64,000 nt of DNA from Perognathus longimembris pacificus (GCF_023159225.1 NC_063166.1:48973149-49037148); one strand, 5' to 3'; positions 1 to 10,749 are shown, counted from the stretch's first letter. Notes: generated from the sequence alone by a model not told the origin. Numbers and translations are program-made.

Positions 1-180
1 AAAGAACCTTCAAACAGTGTTGGTGGGAATGTAAACAAGTTCAGCCACTATGGAAATCAGGTTCTGCAAAAAAGGTGAAAGTACACCTACCTAGGTCTTT
101 ATCTATAGCCATTGAGCAAGGAGCAAAAGGAGTGTAAATCAACATACAAGCAGGAACCTGCATACCCACATTTGTCTACT
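1..180 (+). mobile_element. L1 ORF2 3'-end fragment
   Basis: The first 180 bases resemble the 3' part of mammalian L1 ORF2 in sense orientation, including the stretch encoding the 'VGGNVNKFSHYGN'-type peptide and the later segment around GTGTAAATCAACATACAAG. The copy is diverged and the window edge cuts its 5' side. From about 180 to 830 I recognise nothing; that stretch is AT-rich. Confidence 0.6.
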
Positions 181-832
181 TTCTTTTATTCTTGTAAATC
201 ACAATGTCCTGATTTCTTTCTTTCCAAATCATTTGAGCTCACAGCTGGGTCTAGCACAGCCTAGATTCCCCTGATTGCAAGGTTCAATTTGTTCTGGAAG
301 TGAAACTTGGAGCTCTCTCAAGGACATGCTTGAAACTTTAAAACTGATCATATGACTTTTGTCCATGATGACTTGATCCTACTGAATCTCTGACCCTATC
401 AGATAAGTCCTATAATGGCTAGATAAACTGAAACTCACATGTTTCATCCTACATGTTTGTTCCTGAACATGGACACTTGGAACAAGGCCTTCTTCATGTT
501 GATTTTATTTTTTTAGGGCAATTTTTGTCCAGTTTAGTGATCTGGAGTGGGTAAAAAAAAACATGAAGGCTATAGAAAAATATAACTTTATGTTTAGTTT
601 TTAATGCCTGTGTGCATTTTGTCATATAAAATAATATTTATTGAAATGAACTCCAGGAAATGGGAACAAGAGGGTTTTGCTTTGTTGCTATTTTTGTTTT
701 CTTTTTCTTTTGTCTTGTTTGTTCATTTATCTGTCTTTGGGAGAGTAATGGGAGGCAAAGAAATAATGTAACAATGGGTGAAGAAATGTAGCAGTGGTAC
801 TACTCACTGGATACTATGTTGAAAATTTTTGT

Positions 833-1873
833 ATTTTTTTTCTTTGAACAGCAGGAGGCCCTACTTGAGAGCCCGCCATGTCTTAGGTTGCCCGCCCCCA
901 TGGGGGGTCATACCCGTCTTGGGCTAACACCCTAGCTCTTCAGGCTGACCTTCCTGCCTGGCTGGCGGGCCCAATGAGAGGCCTCAGGGAGAGTGGGATT
1001 GGCACTTGAAAGAAAGCCGTGATAATTTTCTCTCATGCCAGCGGACCTCAGTAAGCAGCAGGTCCTAGGGGTCAAGTGACGAGCCTCATGGGGTTCCTAT
1101 ATGGCTAAAAGGCCAAAGGCCACTTGGCACCTAGACAGCTCTGGCCCATCGCTTACAATAAGAGACCCATGTGTCTAGCACAGGGCAATGTAAACATAAT
1201 GTAAATGGGAGCATAAAGCAGACATGAGCATAAGCAATCGTAATACAAGGCAAATGCAAACATGAGCAACTGTAACACATGAGCAATTACAACACAGGCA
1301 CAAAGCAATGGAGGGTCTCTTATCTGGCTCAGTCCATAGAAAATAGAGGAATCCTGGTCTATTCTGGTGTCACTCAGGGTAGCGCAGTTGGATCTTCCTT
1401 CCCTCGATAGTGAGGTTGAGGCGGGTTCAGGTCCTGGCGATGTGGCAGCCAGGGTGCTGGTAACTTAACAACTGAGGTTAGTAAACGCTTCATAGTAAAC
1501 ATTGCAGCAAGGTGCCAATCCCTTGCTTCCTGTAAGCATTTATCATAAAACATTAAAGTGTCCAAGTCCTTTAGCTCCTATTTCCCTCCAATGGGGACCC
1601 CTAAGATAAGCAGCAAAGGGGGGAGCGAAGGAAGGAACAACAGCATGCAAGATTTCCCTTTTGGTCCTTGTGCAAGGCTGTGGGCCACGCTGCCACAGCA
1701 AACATTACTCCAAAGGGCGTCAGGCAGGGTCCAGGGAAGAAAGGGCCGACACTGGGTCCATCGCTGGTGCAGGCAGGCTTTCCCGCTTCTCCATAGAAAA
1801 TTCCACCACGGTCTTTGCTTTCCTGAGAGGAAACAAGGGGAGACATCCCTCAAGGGCAGGTGCCCTTGGGTGG
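833..1873 (-). other. Unassigned 3' part of the class II provirus (possible env remnant)
   Basis: This stretch lies downstream of the integrase in the provirus's own direction and is more GC-rich than the flank to its left. Short - strand frames are open (1374-1565, 1578-1889), and the second contains a leucine-rich run like a signal peptide near its C-terminal end. I cannot align any of it with an envelope protein or with the LTR at 5014-5544. It may be an env remnant, other internal sequence, or a different insertion. Confidence 0.3.
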
Positions 1874-2560
1874 TCATTCTGATGGACAATATTTTACATC
1901 TCTAGCAGGTATCCAGATTGGATTCGGTTTCCCAGTGGGGAAAACACAGGCGAAGCCCCTTCTGGCACTGATAAGTGGATCTGGACCTCGCCATGCCCCT
2001 GTAAGGGGATCCTTCCACCGGACCTCCACCTTTAAGTAGGGTGTTTGGCTTGACCAGTGTCTCTGGAAAGCCGACAGAGGTTGGTCCTTAGAGAAATTTA
2101 AAATATTCAATGTAAACATCGCTGTCCTCAGCTGGTCATGGGGGCTTCCCCCCCTTTTTGTTTTAATAATTGATCCTTCAGGGTCTTATTATGCCTCTCA
2201 ATTATGGCCTGACCCTTTGGATTGTAAGGTATTCCAGTGGTATGTTTAATATTCCACATTTGGAAAAAGGCCTGTAAAGGCTTACTGGTGAAGCAAGGTC
2301 CATTATCTGTTTTCACCTGTAAAGGCAGCCCTAGGACAGCAAAACATTGTAAGAAGTGGCTTTCAGCATGCCGTGCTCTTTACCTGGTATGGTGAGAGGC
2401 TTAACACGCGCCAGAGCATGTGTCAATAGACATAAATATATATTTTAGCCTTCCAAAAGGAGCGTAGTGGGTTACATCAGTCTGCCAAATTAAATTGGGT
2501 TTCAAGCCTCTTGGGTTCACCCCTGGAGATTGCAGAGGGGGGACTTGCACGAAGAGCATA
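1874..2560 (-). pseudogene. pol: Class II ERV integrase, frame-broken
   Basis: The integrase end of pol is spread over two frames. The upstream frame, joined to RNase H, carries the zinc-binding HHCC region (HERTH, then CKLC) and the first catalytic Asp in WQTD. After a break near 2401, reading resumes with the second Asp in KTDNGP and the Glu in IIERHN, completing the D,D-35-E triad on paper. A C-terminal domain follows (1874-2119) with the pattern WKDPLTGAWRGPDPL and IPARDVKY. It would have joined viral DNA to the host chromosome. The frame changes make it a fossil. Confidence 0.8.
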
Positions 2561-3900
2561 CACAATTTGCAAGTCCTTATAATCTTTTTTAAGTCTTTTA
2601 TAGGAATTGAAGGAAATCTCTGCTGTAACCCTCTCCAATTTAAGTGAGTACGCTCATGGAGTCCTTTGGCCATTTGGAGGTTTTGAGGTTGTACAATGGC
2701 CAGAGCTATGATGGTTCCATTAGTGGCCAGCTGGTCAGCCATACGATTACCTTGTGCCAGGTCCCCAGGCAGTCCTTGGTGTCCACGAAGGTGCTGTAAA
2801 AATATAGGCTCACCCCGCTCTTTTAACAGAGACCTGACTTGGATCATCAGAGGAGTGATTGGGTTTTCATCTGATTTAACGTATGAACATACCAGGTTGG
2901 GTAGCAAATTAACCACATACAGACTATCAGAGAACAAGTTCATTGGCTGTTTGACATGGGTCAGTGCCCGGGCAACTGCATACAGTTCTTTAAATTGTGC
3001 AGAGCCAGTGACAGCTTCAAAGTAATGGGTGTTTTCTTTCCCATCGGCAGGGGGTGAGGCAGAGCGCACCACTACGGCAGAGCCGGCTCGTCCCCCATCT
3101 GTAAACACATTGGCAGCCTTGATGAGAGGCTTGGTAGAGAAAAGCACAGGGGGTGTCCATTGTAGCCTGGAAAATGAGGTCGCCCATCTTGAAGTGCCAT
3201 AGTGGCAATCTACCTTACCCATAAAGCCCTCCAGGGCACTAGACTCACGTGCATTATTCCTTTTGACCCATTCAAAATCTGACAACCGGTAGGGAATAGT
3301 TAGCATGTCGGGATCTCTCCCATAATGTCTCAAGGAAGTATCCCTGCCCTTAATTACCAAGTCAGCTATCTGGTCTAGCTGGGAATAAACTCTGGAAGCT
3401 CCTCCCACTGATGCATGCACCCATTGAAGAGGCTCGCCTGATTGTGTAATTACAGCTGAGGAAAGTTCAGACCCGGGGAGGATCCAAAGGCAAAGTGGGC
3501 ACTCAGGCTTGTAGCGTGCCAGCTGTGCCTTATTTAGGGCCAATGGGATTTTCTGGAAGGCTGTTTGAAGTGATGGAGTTATTGTAATAACATCAGTGGG
3601 CGCTTTGCCCTTCAAATAGTCATGGAGTGGAAGCAGCTCCTCTGTAGGCAGTTGAAGCCAGGGTCTTAGCCAATTAATTTCACCTAACAGTCTTTGCATC
3701 TCCACCAGAGTATAAGATGACTGGACAGTTGTTCTAATACCATTTCCTTTAACTTTTTTAAATTTGTTTGAGGGAATAGGCCACTGTTCCACCCAAATCG
3801 GGGCGCCTGGGTGCCATCGAATGGCAGGGACAGTAGGAACAGTGGCCCTTAGGATTGGGGGTGAGGCCCTATAGAAGAATTGGGAGCCTCCAGCCCCAAG
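2401..3900 (-). pseudogene. pol: Class II ERV pol: RT ends plus RNase H, RT core deleted
   Basis: One long open frame links the extreme N-terminus of reverse transcriptase (motif WVEQWPI) directly to the RT thumb (LLGEINWLRPWLQL), the connection domain and RNase H. The fingers and palm, with the YxDD catalytic motif, are absent, so about 150-200 residues have been deleted near 3710-3770. RNase H keeps its acidic residues in TDGG, AQFKELYAV, FSDSLYV and GNRMADQLA. The frame then enters the integrase zinc domain. The family assignment (betaretrovirus/ERVK/IAP-like) rests on the thumb and RNase H motifs and on the Lys primer site upstream. The product cannot be a polymerase. Confidence 0.85.
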
Positions 3901-3992
3901 GCCTCAGAGGGAGGCGCTTTCTAGCAGCCACTAGGGCCACCTGACAGGTCCTGGCCTGTGATGACTGCAGCCTGAATCTTTCCCAAGATATC

Positions 3993-4240
3993 TCATCCCA
4001 GCAGGTTATCTGGTGATTTTGTTATTATTAAGGGACGCACTATTCCTTTGCCACCATTCATATCATTCCAAGGGAGCCAGTCTCTGGTTGTTTCACTCCC
4101 AGCTGTGCCTCCTACTCCCGAAATCTGGGGGCCGGGGATTAAGTCCCACCATGGAGGCACTAACTCCTTCTTTAATATGGTCCGATCTGCTCCTGTATCA
4201 ATTAAGAATCGGAACTCCTTTCCAAATATCATGATTACTG
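3993..4240 (-). pseudogene. pro: Class II ERV aspartic protease with premature stop
   Basis: The frame shows the retroviral protease signature FLIDTGADRTIL, then a flap-like GVGGTAG, and ends in NLLG. The next codon is TGA (3993-3995) where this family normally has Trp in the GWDIL sequence; DILGKIQ continues in the same frame beyond the stop. It lies between the gag fragment and pol, as expected for gag-pro-pol order. The stop would remove the C-terminal strand and probably abolish activity. Confidence 0.8.
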
Positions 4241-4294
4241 TCTGGCCTTATCTCGGGGGCAATGGGGACTTCCCAGCAAGGGGCTTCAGGCTGT

Positions 4295-4585
4295 TTATTG
4301 CCTTGGTTGGTGGGGAATCTGAAAGTCAGGTCGTTTGTGCTTGATGGCAGGGTGGGGCGCTGCCACCACCGCCGCCGCCGCTGCAGAAGCTTCGGTTCGG
4401 GACTGCCAAAATCTGCATATGTATAGAGCCAAGCTGAGCCTCCCATGGGGGAGGAGTAGCAAGCCTGCGGCTACGCTGCTCATCTCCCGGCTAACGCGGG
4501 AGATGCATCTGGCTTGGGGTCCCGGGGACCAAACCTTCGTTCATCCCTGGGCCTCTCGGAGTGGGGCGTCAGGGCCCTCTCCAAA
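4295..4585 (-). other. Gag-pro linker remnant; capsid and nucleocapsid missing
   Basis: Only about 350 bases separate the matrix fragment from the protease. Capsid and nucleocapsid normally occupy more than 1 kb here, and I see no CCHC zinc knuckle or capsid major homology region. A GCC-rich run (4368-4383) gives a short poly-Arg or poly-Ala coding artefact. Most of gag has therefore been deleted. Confidence 0.5.
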
Positions 4586-4897
4586 TCAAAATTCCCTCCG
4601 GCTGCCCTCTCCTGAATTCAGGGATTCCCCTGTGTCCCAAGAGAAGCGCGCCTTGAGAGTCTTAATGGCTCGCAGTGGGAGTTCTCCTCCCCATTGTGCC
4701 GCTTGTAATTCCCGCTCTAGTCGGTCCCAAGTTTCCCACGAGAGTGGGTTGGCTCCAGTTAGCCACAGGACCCTGAGGGTCAATTCCGCCCAAATTCGTA
4801 TAGCGCAGAGCTCTGAGATATTAATCCCCACATTTTGGAGGGTGAACTTTAGGATTTTAAGAGGCGAACTGCTTCGCCGACTTTGGACTTGTCCCAT
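4586..4897 (-). pseudogene. gag: Gag matrix fragment of class II ERV
   Basis: The ATG at 4897-4895 starts a 103-codon frame beginning MGQ, whose Gly2 is the usual N-myristoylation site of matrix. It continues with an amphipathic start and Trp-rich helices typical in style of betaretroviral matrix. It ends at a stop before any capsid sequence. The start is chosen because it follows the splice donor by only a few bases and lies just downstream of the primer-binding site. Matrix identity is inferred from position and the MGQ start. Confidence 0.6.
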
Positions 4898-4900
4898 CCT

Positions 4901-4910
4901 CTTACCTGGA
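4901..4910 (-). promoter_or_regulatory. Proviral major splice donor
   Basis: The - strand reads TCCAG|GTAAG, a consensus 5' splice site cutting between 4906 and 4905. It sits about 85 bases after the primer-binding site and 8 bases before the gag ATG, the position at which retroviruses place the donor for subgenomic RNA. Confidence 0.65.
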
Positions 4911-4995
4911 ATGGGAGGGCCACGTGTCCCAGGGTTTCCCACCCTAATTTCGTCAGGGACGGTCGGGAGCCGGACTTCCTCGCGTGGATTCGTGA

Positions 4996-5013
4996 GCCCC
5001 ACGTTGGGCGCCA
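4996..5013 (-). other. Primer-binding site, tRNA-Lys(1,2) type
   Basis: The 18 bases read TGGCGCCCAACGTGGGGC on the - strand, the complement of the 3' end of tRNA-Lys(1,2). This is the primer used by betaretroviruses and class II (K-type) ERVs. The match is complete by eye and fixes the orientation and the inner edge of the 5' LTR. Confidence 0.9.
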
Positions 5014-5544
5014 CAATTTTGGGCTCAGTAGCCTCTCCCGGCGTAGGGAACAAGGCTCAGCTACTCTTCTTTTCACACTCCCTTTCACGCCCTCTCCCCT
5101 AGTCACCCGGCCAGCAGATGAAGCTAGGGTGGGGTGGGGAGCCAGCACCGTCCTGCCGCGCGCGTGGCCGATCTGAGAAAGCGTGTCCACCCCCTTACCA
5201 ATAGACAAAGTCAGGCATACGCTAGTCTCGGGGTCAGCTTCAAGAACCAACTAACTTTATTAGGACAAAGACACCGGGGGATGATTCCGAGAGAAGGGGA
5301 TTGACCAGGATGCCGATAGGCTGAAAGCTGTCACATGATCTCCCTGAGCTAACATCACTCAAGAGCGCCGAGCCAGGGCGGGATAAGTAGGCTCCGGGCT
5401 GGCTAGGCTGGGAGACGCCTGGGCTGGCTGGAGAGTTGGGGGCTGGGTGCAAGCCGGACCCAGAGAGGGTAGCCTGCTTCCGCATTCCCCCAGGGCTTGG
5501 GGGAGGGGCGTCAAGCCCTTCCATCAAGTCTAAGGATCCCAACA
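5014..5544 (-). mobile_element. 5' LTR of the class II provirus
   Basis: The region between the primer-binding site and a TG start (TGTTGGGATCC, from 5544 on the - strand) is about 530 bases. It contains an AATAAA poly(A) signal at 5261-5256 and a GC-rich U5/leader side. The terminal CA next to the primer site is not clean (the end reads AAAATTG), so that edge may be mutated. I found no second copy at the other end of the provirus. Confidence 0.7.
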
Positions 5545-5695
5545 GAAAATGAACTGTGCAACTTGTGGGTAAGGATGGGAGGGAAAAATTAGAAGAGATC
5601 AAGGGAAGAGGTGACATTGTCCAAAAAGAAATATAATTGTCACCTGATTTATGTAACCACTCTATACACATGCCCTCTATAGTAACAATATTTTT
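5545..5695 (+). mobile_element. L1 3'-UTR fragment
   Basis: This matches, in opposite orientation, the 21530-21620 and 47930-48005 repeats (shared words such as GAACTGTGCAACTTG and GACATTGTCC). These are the 3' UTR of a lineage-specific L1. It abuts the provirus LTR, so the provirus inserted into or beside it. Confidence 0.5.
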
Positions 5696-8432
5696 GTAAT
5701 TTATTTATTAATTAAACAAAATTTTTTTGAGAAGGTGTGCAAAAAGGGTACAGTTACATAGTAGGGCAGTGTGTACAGTTCTTGTGATATCTTACACCCT
5801 GTTTTTCTTGCCCTTCCCTAGGTCAGGTAGACATATATACAATACCCAATGTACCAAGAACATATACAGTAGTCATGTGGCCTATGCCCAAGAAAATTCG
5901 CCTAGGTCTTTAAATGTAATGTCAACATTAGACAATATGTCGACAGTAGTCTTATATGAACGTACATACATGGCTTTTGAGCTATTGTATTCCACTGAGA
6001 GGTCAATTTTTTACCTTTATATGTTGAGTAATTGTTTGGTTTTAGTTACATAATGATGGGTCGCTGACCCAATCCTGTGGGAAATACCATTTGACAAGCA
6101 GTTTTTGGTTTCACAGACCTGGTCTCTACTGTCTCTCACCTCATCTTAACAGTCATATATCAGGGAGATCATGCCCCTTTGTTTTCTGTGTTCTAGGCTT
6201 GTCTCCTTCAACATTATTTGTTCAAGTTCTGGCCATTTCCCTGCGAATAACAATATTTCACCATTCCTAATCACTATGTAGTATTCCATTGTGTATAGGT
6301 ACCATATTTTTTGGATCCATTCATCTGTGGAGCGGCATCTGGGTTGTTTCCATATTTTGGCTATTGTGAATTGTGCAGCGATAAACATGGAAGTTAAAAT
6401 GTCTTTTTGATATCTTGGGGACTGCTGTTTAGGATAGATGCCTAGGAGTGGTATGGCTGGGTCATAGGGTAGGTCTATATTGAGCTTTTTGAGAAACCTC
6501 CATACTGTTCTCCAAAGTGGTTGTGCTAATTTGCACTCCCACCAACAATGGAGAAGGGTTCCTCTTTCCCCGCACCCCCTCCAGCATTTGTTGTTGCCTG
6601 AGTTCAGTATAGGCCATTCTAACTGGAGTGAGGTGGTACCTAAGGATTATTTTTATTTGCATTTCCTTTACTGCCAGGGATGTTGAACATTTCCTCATAT
6701 GTTTCTTTGCCATTTTTATCTCTTCTCTTGTGAAGTCTCTCTTTAGCTCCTTTGCCCATTTCCTAATTGGTTTATGGGGCTTGGAGGGGCTTAGTTTTTT
6801 GAGTTCTCTGTTGATGACAGATATTAGGCCTTTGTCTGTTGCTGTGCTGGTAAAGATCCTTTCCCATATGGTTGGCTGTCTTTCTGTTTTGGTGGCTATA
6901 TCCTTAGCTGTGCAGAAACTTTTTAATTTGTAGTAGTCCCATTTGTCGAGTCTCTCCTCTATTTGTTGTGCCCCTGGGACTATATTCAGGAAGTTCCTTC
7001 CTGTGCCTATAAGTTCTAGCGTCTTTCCTACTCTGTCCTTCAGTAGTTTCAAGGATTCAGGTCTGATGTTGAGGTCCTTGATCCATTTTGAGTTGATCTT
7101 GGTGCATGGTGATAGGCTTGGGTCTACTTTGAGTTTTCAGCATATGGCTGCCCAGTTCTCCCAGCACCAGTAGTTGAAGAGGCTATGTTTATTCCATTGT
7201 ATGTCTTTAGCTCCTTTGTCAAATATCAGTTGGCTGTAAGAGTGCAGTTTTATTTCTGGATCTTCAATTCTAATCCACTGGTCTTCCGGTCTGTTTTTAT
7301 ACCAATACCAGGCTGTTTTTGTTATGATGGCCCTATAGTAGAGCTTGAAGTCTGGTATTGTGATACCTCCTGCACTGCTTTTTTTTTTTTTTTTTTTGCC
7401 TAGAATTGCTTTGGCTATTCTAGGTCTTTTGCTGTTCCATATGAATTTATGGGTTGCTTTCTCTATTTCAGTGAAGAATGTAACTGGGATTTTGATAGGG
7501 ATTGCAATGAATTTGTATAACAATTTGGCAATATGGCCATTTTCACTATATTGATTATGCTTACCCATGAGCATGGGAAGTCTTTCCATCTCCTGTGTCT
7601 TCTTGATTTCCCTTATTAGATTTTTATAGCTCTCATTAAATAGGTCCATCACATCCTTGGTTAGCTTGATCCCTAGGTACTTTATTCTTTTTTTGGCTAC
7701 TGTAAATGAAATTGTTTCCATAATTTCCTTTTCTCTTGTACATTGTGGTGTACAGAAAAGCTGCTGACTTTTGTGGATTGATTTTGTATCCTGCTACTTT
7801 GCCAAAATGGTTTATTAGGTGTAGGAGTTTGGGTACTGAGTTTTTTGGGTCCATCAGATATAAGATCATGTCATCTGCGAATAGGGGTAGCTTGATTTCT
7901 TCCTTGCTGATGTGGATCCTTTTGATGTCCTCCTCTTGCCTTATTGCTATGGCTAGGGATTCCAGCACTGTGTTGAAAAGAGTGGGCACAAGGAGATGGA
8001 AAGACTTCCCATGCTCATGGGTAAGCAGAATCAATATAGTGAAAGAGTGGGAGAGTGGGCATCTTTGTCTTGTTCCTGAGTTTAGGGGGAATGATTTAAG
8101 TTTCTCTCCATTTAATATGATGTTAGCAGTTGGTCTGTTGTATATGGCTTTTATTGTTTTGAGGAACGTTCCATCTATTCCTGTTCTCTCCAGAGCTTTT
8201 AATAAGTATGGATGTTGTATTTTGTCAAAGGCTTTTTGGGCATTGACTGAGATAACAATGTGATTCTTGATTTTAGTTCTGTTTATGTGGTGAATTACAT
8301 TGATTGATTTATGGATGTTGAACCATCCTTGTGACTGTGGGATGAAGCCTGCTTGCTCATGATGTATAATTTTCTTGATCAGTTTCTGGATTCTGTTAGC
8401 TAATATTTTATTTAGGAGCTTTGCGTCTGAGT
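5696..8432 (-). mobile_element. 5'-truncated L1, antisense
   Basis: The element runs on the - strand from the RT domain of ORF2 (8432) to its 3' UTR (about 5696). The 3' UTR aligns along its length with 35550-36025 on the + strand. The copy has frameshifts and stops and is not mobile. The 3' end carries AATAAATAAATTA but no clear A tail, and I found no certain target-site duplication. Confidence 0.85.
6146..8431 (-). pseudogene. L1 ORF2 pseudogene (RT to C-terminus)
   Basis: Four overlapping broken frames together give ORF2 from [12 protein letters not shown] through the RT core ([13 protein letters not shown], then FADDMILYL with the catalytic Asp pair) and the thumb to the C-terminal Cys-containing region. 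ORF2 would supply endonuclease and reverse transcriptase; the endonuclease half is missing. A 17-residue foreign block (about 7991-8044) interrupts the RT between CPLSHSF and [10 protein letters not shown] run of T at 7380-7397 marks a slippage-prone lysine stretch. Confidence 0.8.
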
Positions 8433-8439
8433 TGGATAC

Positions 8440-8441
8440 AT

Positions 8442-8506
<65 letters not shown>
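8440..8506 (+). repeat. (GT)n(GA)n microsatellite
   Basis: About 17 GT units pass directly into about 16 GA units, next to the 5' end of the antisense L1. From 8507 to 8787 I recognise nothing beyond further GT-rich sequence. Confidence 0.95.
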
Positions 8507-8509
<3 letters not shown>

Positions 8510-8787
8510 AGAACTGGGATATGTGTGTACATGTGTCTTTGTATGGGTATGTGTGTGGTGTGTGTATGGTGTTCCACTGTTGGGTGTACTCTGTGGCATG
8601 TATATGCCTGTGTGCGCTTATATGACTGTGGTGGAGACAGTTATGGGGAAGGTCAGGATTTACATTAGAAAGATGACTTGGAGCATCACATATAATTTTT
8701 ATGCCTTGCTAAATTTAGGACTAGGCTTTTATATGGGAAAAGGCATAGAATTTTCCATATATTTTTAAGCACTGCAGAAATTGTACC

Positions 8788-8847
8788 AAACTGACATTTT
8801 GGGGGGTATAGCTCAGGGATAAGCATTTGACTGCAAACTGACGTTTT
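8788..8847 (+). pseudogene. Tailless retrocopy of a tRNA-Cys(GCA) 5' half
   Basis: Bases 8801-8834 read as the first 34 nucleotides of tRNA-Cys: acceptor strand, A box TAGCTCAG, D arm, then AAGCATTTGACTGC, ending inside the GCA anticodon. There is a one-base loss and some substitutions. The copy is flanked by 13-base direct repeats AAACTGACATTTT (8788-8800) and AAACTGACGTTTT (8835-8847). There is no A tail and no 3' half. It is not a tRNA gene, because the B box and 3' strand are missing. Confidence 0.75.
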
Positions 8848-8849
8848 TA

Positions 8850-9600
8850 TTGGTTTATATTATCTATGGAGGAAGTGTCACTGTTGCTTTGTTTTATGTT
8901 TGTGTAGTGTTCCATTCAGCCTTACCTTCTCTATCAAACACTCTGCCACTTCTCCACACCCCAGAAAAGCATCTCCAACAGGTTTCCCTGTTTCATTTTT
9001 GGAATTGCAAATGATCTATTTCCATAATATTCAACCTTATTTACCTCCTTGCCAGCCCCTATCTCATGCTAGTCCCCACCCAATAATGTCTATTTCTGTC
9101 CCCATGTCCTGTACTGATCATCAGCTCTCCTTGAGTTTCTCTATGCTAAATCTCATTTATATTTACAATGCATCACAAAGTTATTCACTCTTTTTTTTTC
9201 TTGTTTTTGTTCTGTCTTGTTTTCCTTCTTCTGAGGTGTCTCCTAGCTTTCTTCATGTTCTGTGTCAAATTGACATTTGACACTGGGGCATCACTTGAGG
9301 ATGACAAGGAACACACAGGAGACTGAAGGAGACCTGATCAAGTCTCAATAATGCAGTGGAAGTTTGGGTATCCCACTGGGGACTGGTGCAGGAAAGACAA
9401 TGACTCCTACTTGTTTCTCCCATTTCTACACCTATGTTGGTCCTGGCTCCATTAGGCCATGGTTCCTGCTTTGGACAATGAGACCACAGCAAGTCCAATA
9501 GGACTTGAAGAATAACTGCAAAGGGGCCTGTGGTGCTGGCCTGGTCTTACTGTTCTATGGACCCCTCTCCCTTCTCCATGAAGCCACATTAGGCTGAGGA
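8850..9600. other. Upstream flank of the first cystatin gene, no feature recognised
   Basis: Apart from pyrimidine tracts (9189-9235) I see no repeat, exon or conserved block. From 9600 to 9760 the + strand becomes purine-rich ahead of the promoter. Confidence 0.4.
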
Positions 9601-9821
9601 ACAAAGGGTGAGGAAAGAAGTACAAGAAGAAGGGTGGCACTGTGCCGAGGCGGTCCCTTACTGTAAAGGAGAAAGGAATGGAGGAAGGAGAGGAGCCAGG
9701 ACTGGGAGAGGCCCTGAGTAGAGAGGTAAGGAGGAAACAGAAAAACACAGGCTGAGGTGTGCCAGGAGAGAGGAGATGCCAAGGGTGTGGTGGGGAAGGG
9801 CTGGTTGAACCCAGAATGCAG

Positions 9822-9829
9822 GATAAAAG
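9822..9829 (+). promoter_or_regulatory. TATA-like box of cystatin C-like gene
   Basis: GATAAAAG lies 83-90 bases before the preferred ATG. The same word in the same context (GGATAAAAGC versus GGATAAAAGCC) precedes CST3 at 39766. The two genes therefore appear to share an ancestral core promoter. The surroundings here are CpG-poor. Confidence 0.55.
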
Positions 9830-9911
9830 CAGCCAAGCTGAACTCCTAGCCTTCAGATTGTGACCACCCTGCCTAACTACAGCTCAGCTCTAGCCAATGT
9901 CCCAGCACACC

Positions 9912-10142
9912 ATGGCCAGGACACTAGGCATTCGGCTGCTTCTGCTGTCTACTCTGGCCATAGCAGAGTATGTGAACCCTGAATCTGAAGCAAGCCCCTT
10001 GCTAGGGAGCTTTGAAAAGGCTGATGTCAACAGTGAGGAGGTGCAACGTGCCGTGGATTATGCTGTAGGGTATCACAACCAAGTGCAAGACAATGACGCT
10101 TACATAGATGATGTGGTGGACATTCTGAGTGCTGAACAGCAG
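9912..10142 (+). CDS. Cystatin C-like exon 1
   Basis: It encodes the signal peptide and the N-terminal helix region (VQRAVDYAVGYHN) and ends at CAG|GTGCGT with intron phase 0, as in CST3 exon 1. Coding could begin at 9897, five codons earlier, but the ATG at 9912 has A at -3 and G at +4. Confidence 0.88.
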
Positions 10143-10491
10143 GTGCGTGCCTGCGGGGGTGGTCGGGGGTGCTGATTCTTGGTGGGATGGGTGTATCTCT
10201 CAGAAGTGTGCCCCAGGTTCCACACCCTGGCCTCCACTTGCCACTTCACTCTGAAGCCTCTTTCTTACCCACCCAATTCTGACTGCTCTAGGTATGTTTC
10301 ATAGCCCTTGGTATGGAGAATTTCTGATTCAGAAAATGTCCCCAGTCTCACTCTGTCCTGAACTTGGCCTGTGGCCTCTGGCCTGCTACTACAGCTGAAC
10401 CCCTATTACCTTACTGTTCCCCAGCACCAACCAGCCAGAGGCACACCTTAGATTCCTCCCTCCAGCTTAGTAGTGACAGGAGGTGAGTGAG

Positions 10492-10536
<45 letters not shown>

Positions 10537-10702
10537 AGGCCAGCTCCACTAAAGGATGTCTTAGCATGATTCCCCTTTACCTCTTGTTTCAATACAATTT
10601 CAGATTCACAGAACAGCTGGAATCTCAGCACCCCTGCACACCCCCATCCTATCCCTCCTGGGGGAATGCTTGCAGGTGTGTACCAGTCCTCTGCACTCTA
10701 CA

Positions 10703-10749
<47 letters not shown>

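Noticed and set aside
4335..5102. A 255-codon frame antisense to the provirus gag/LTR region.
   Set aside because: It lies opposite LTR, primer site and matrix sequence and has no domain; GC-rich antisense strands often stay open by chance.
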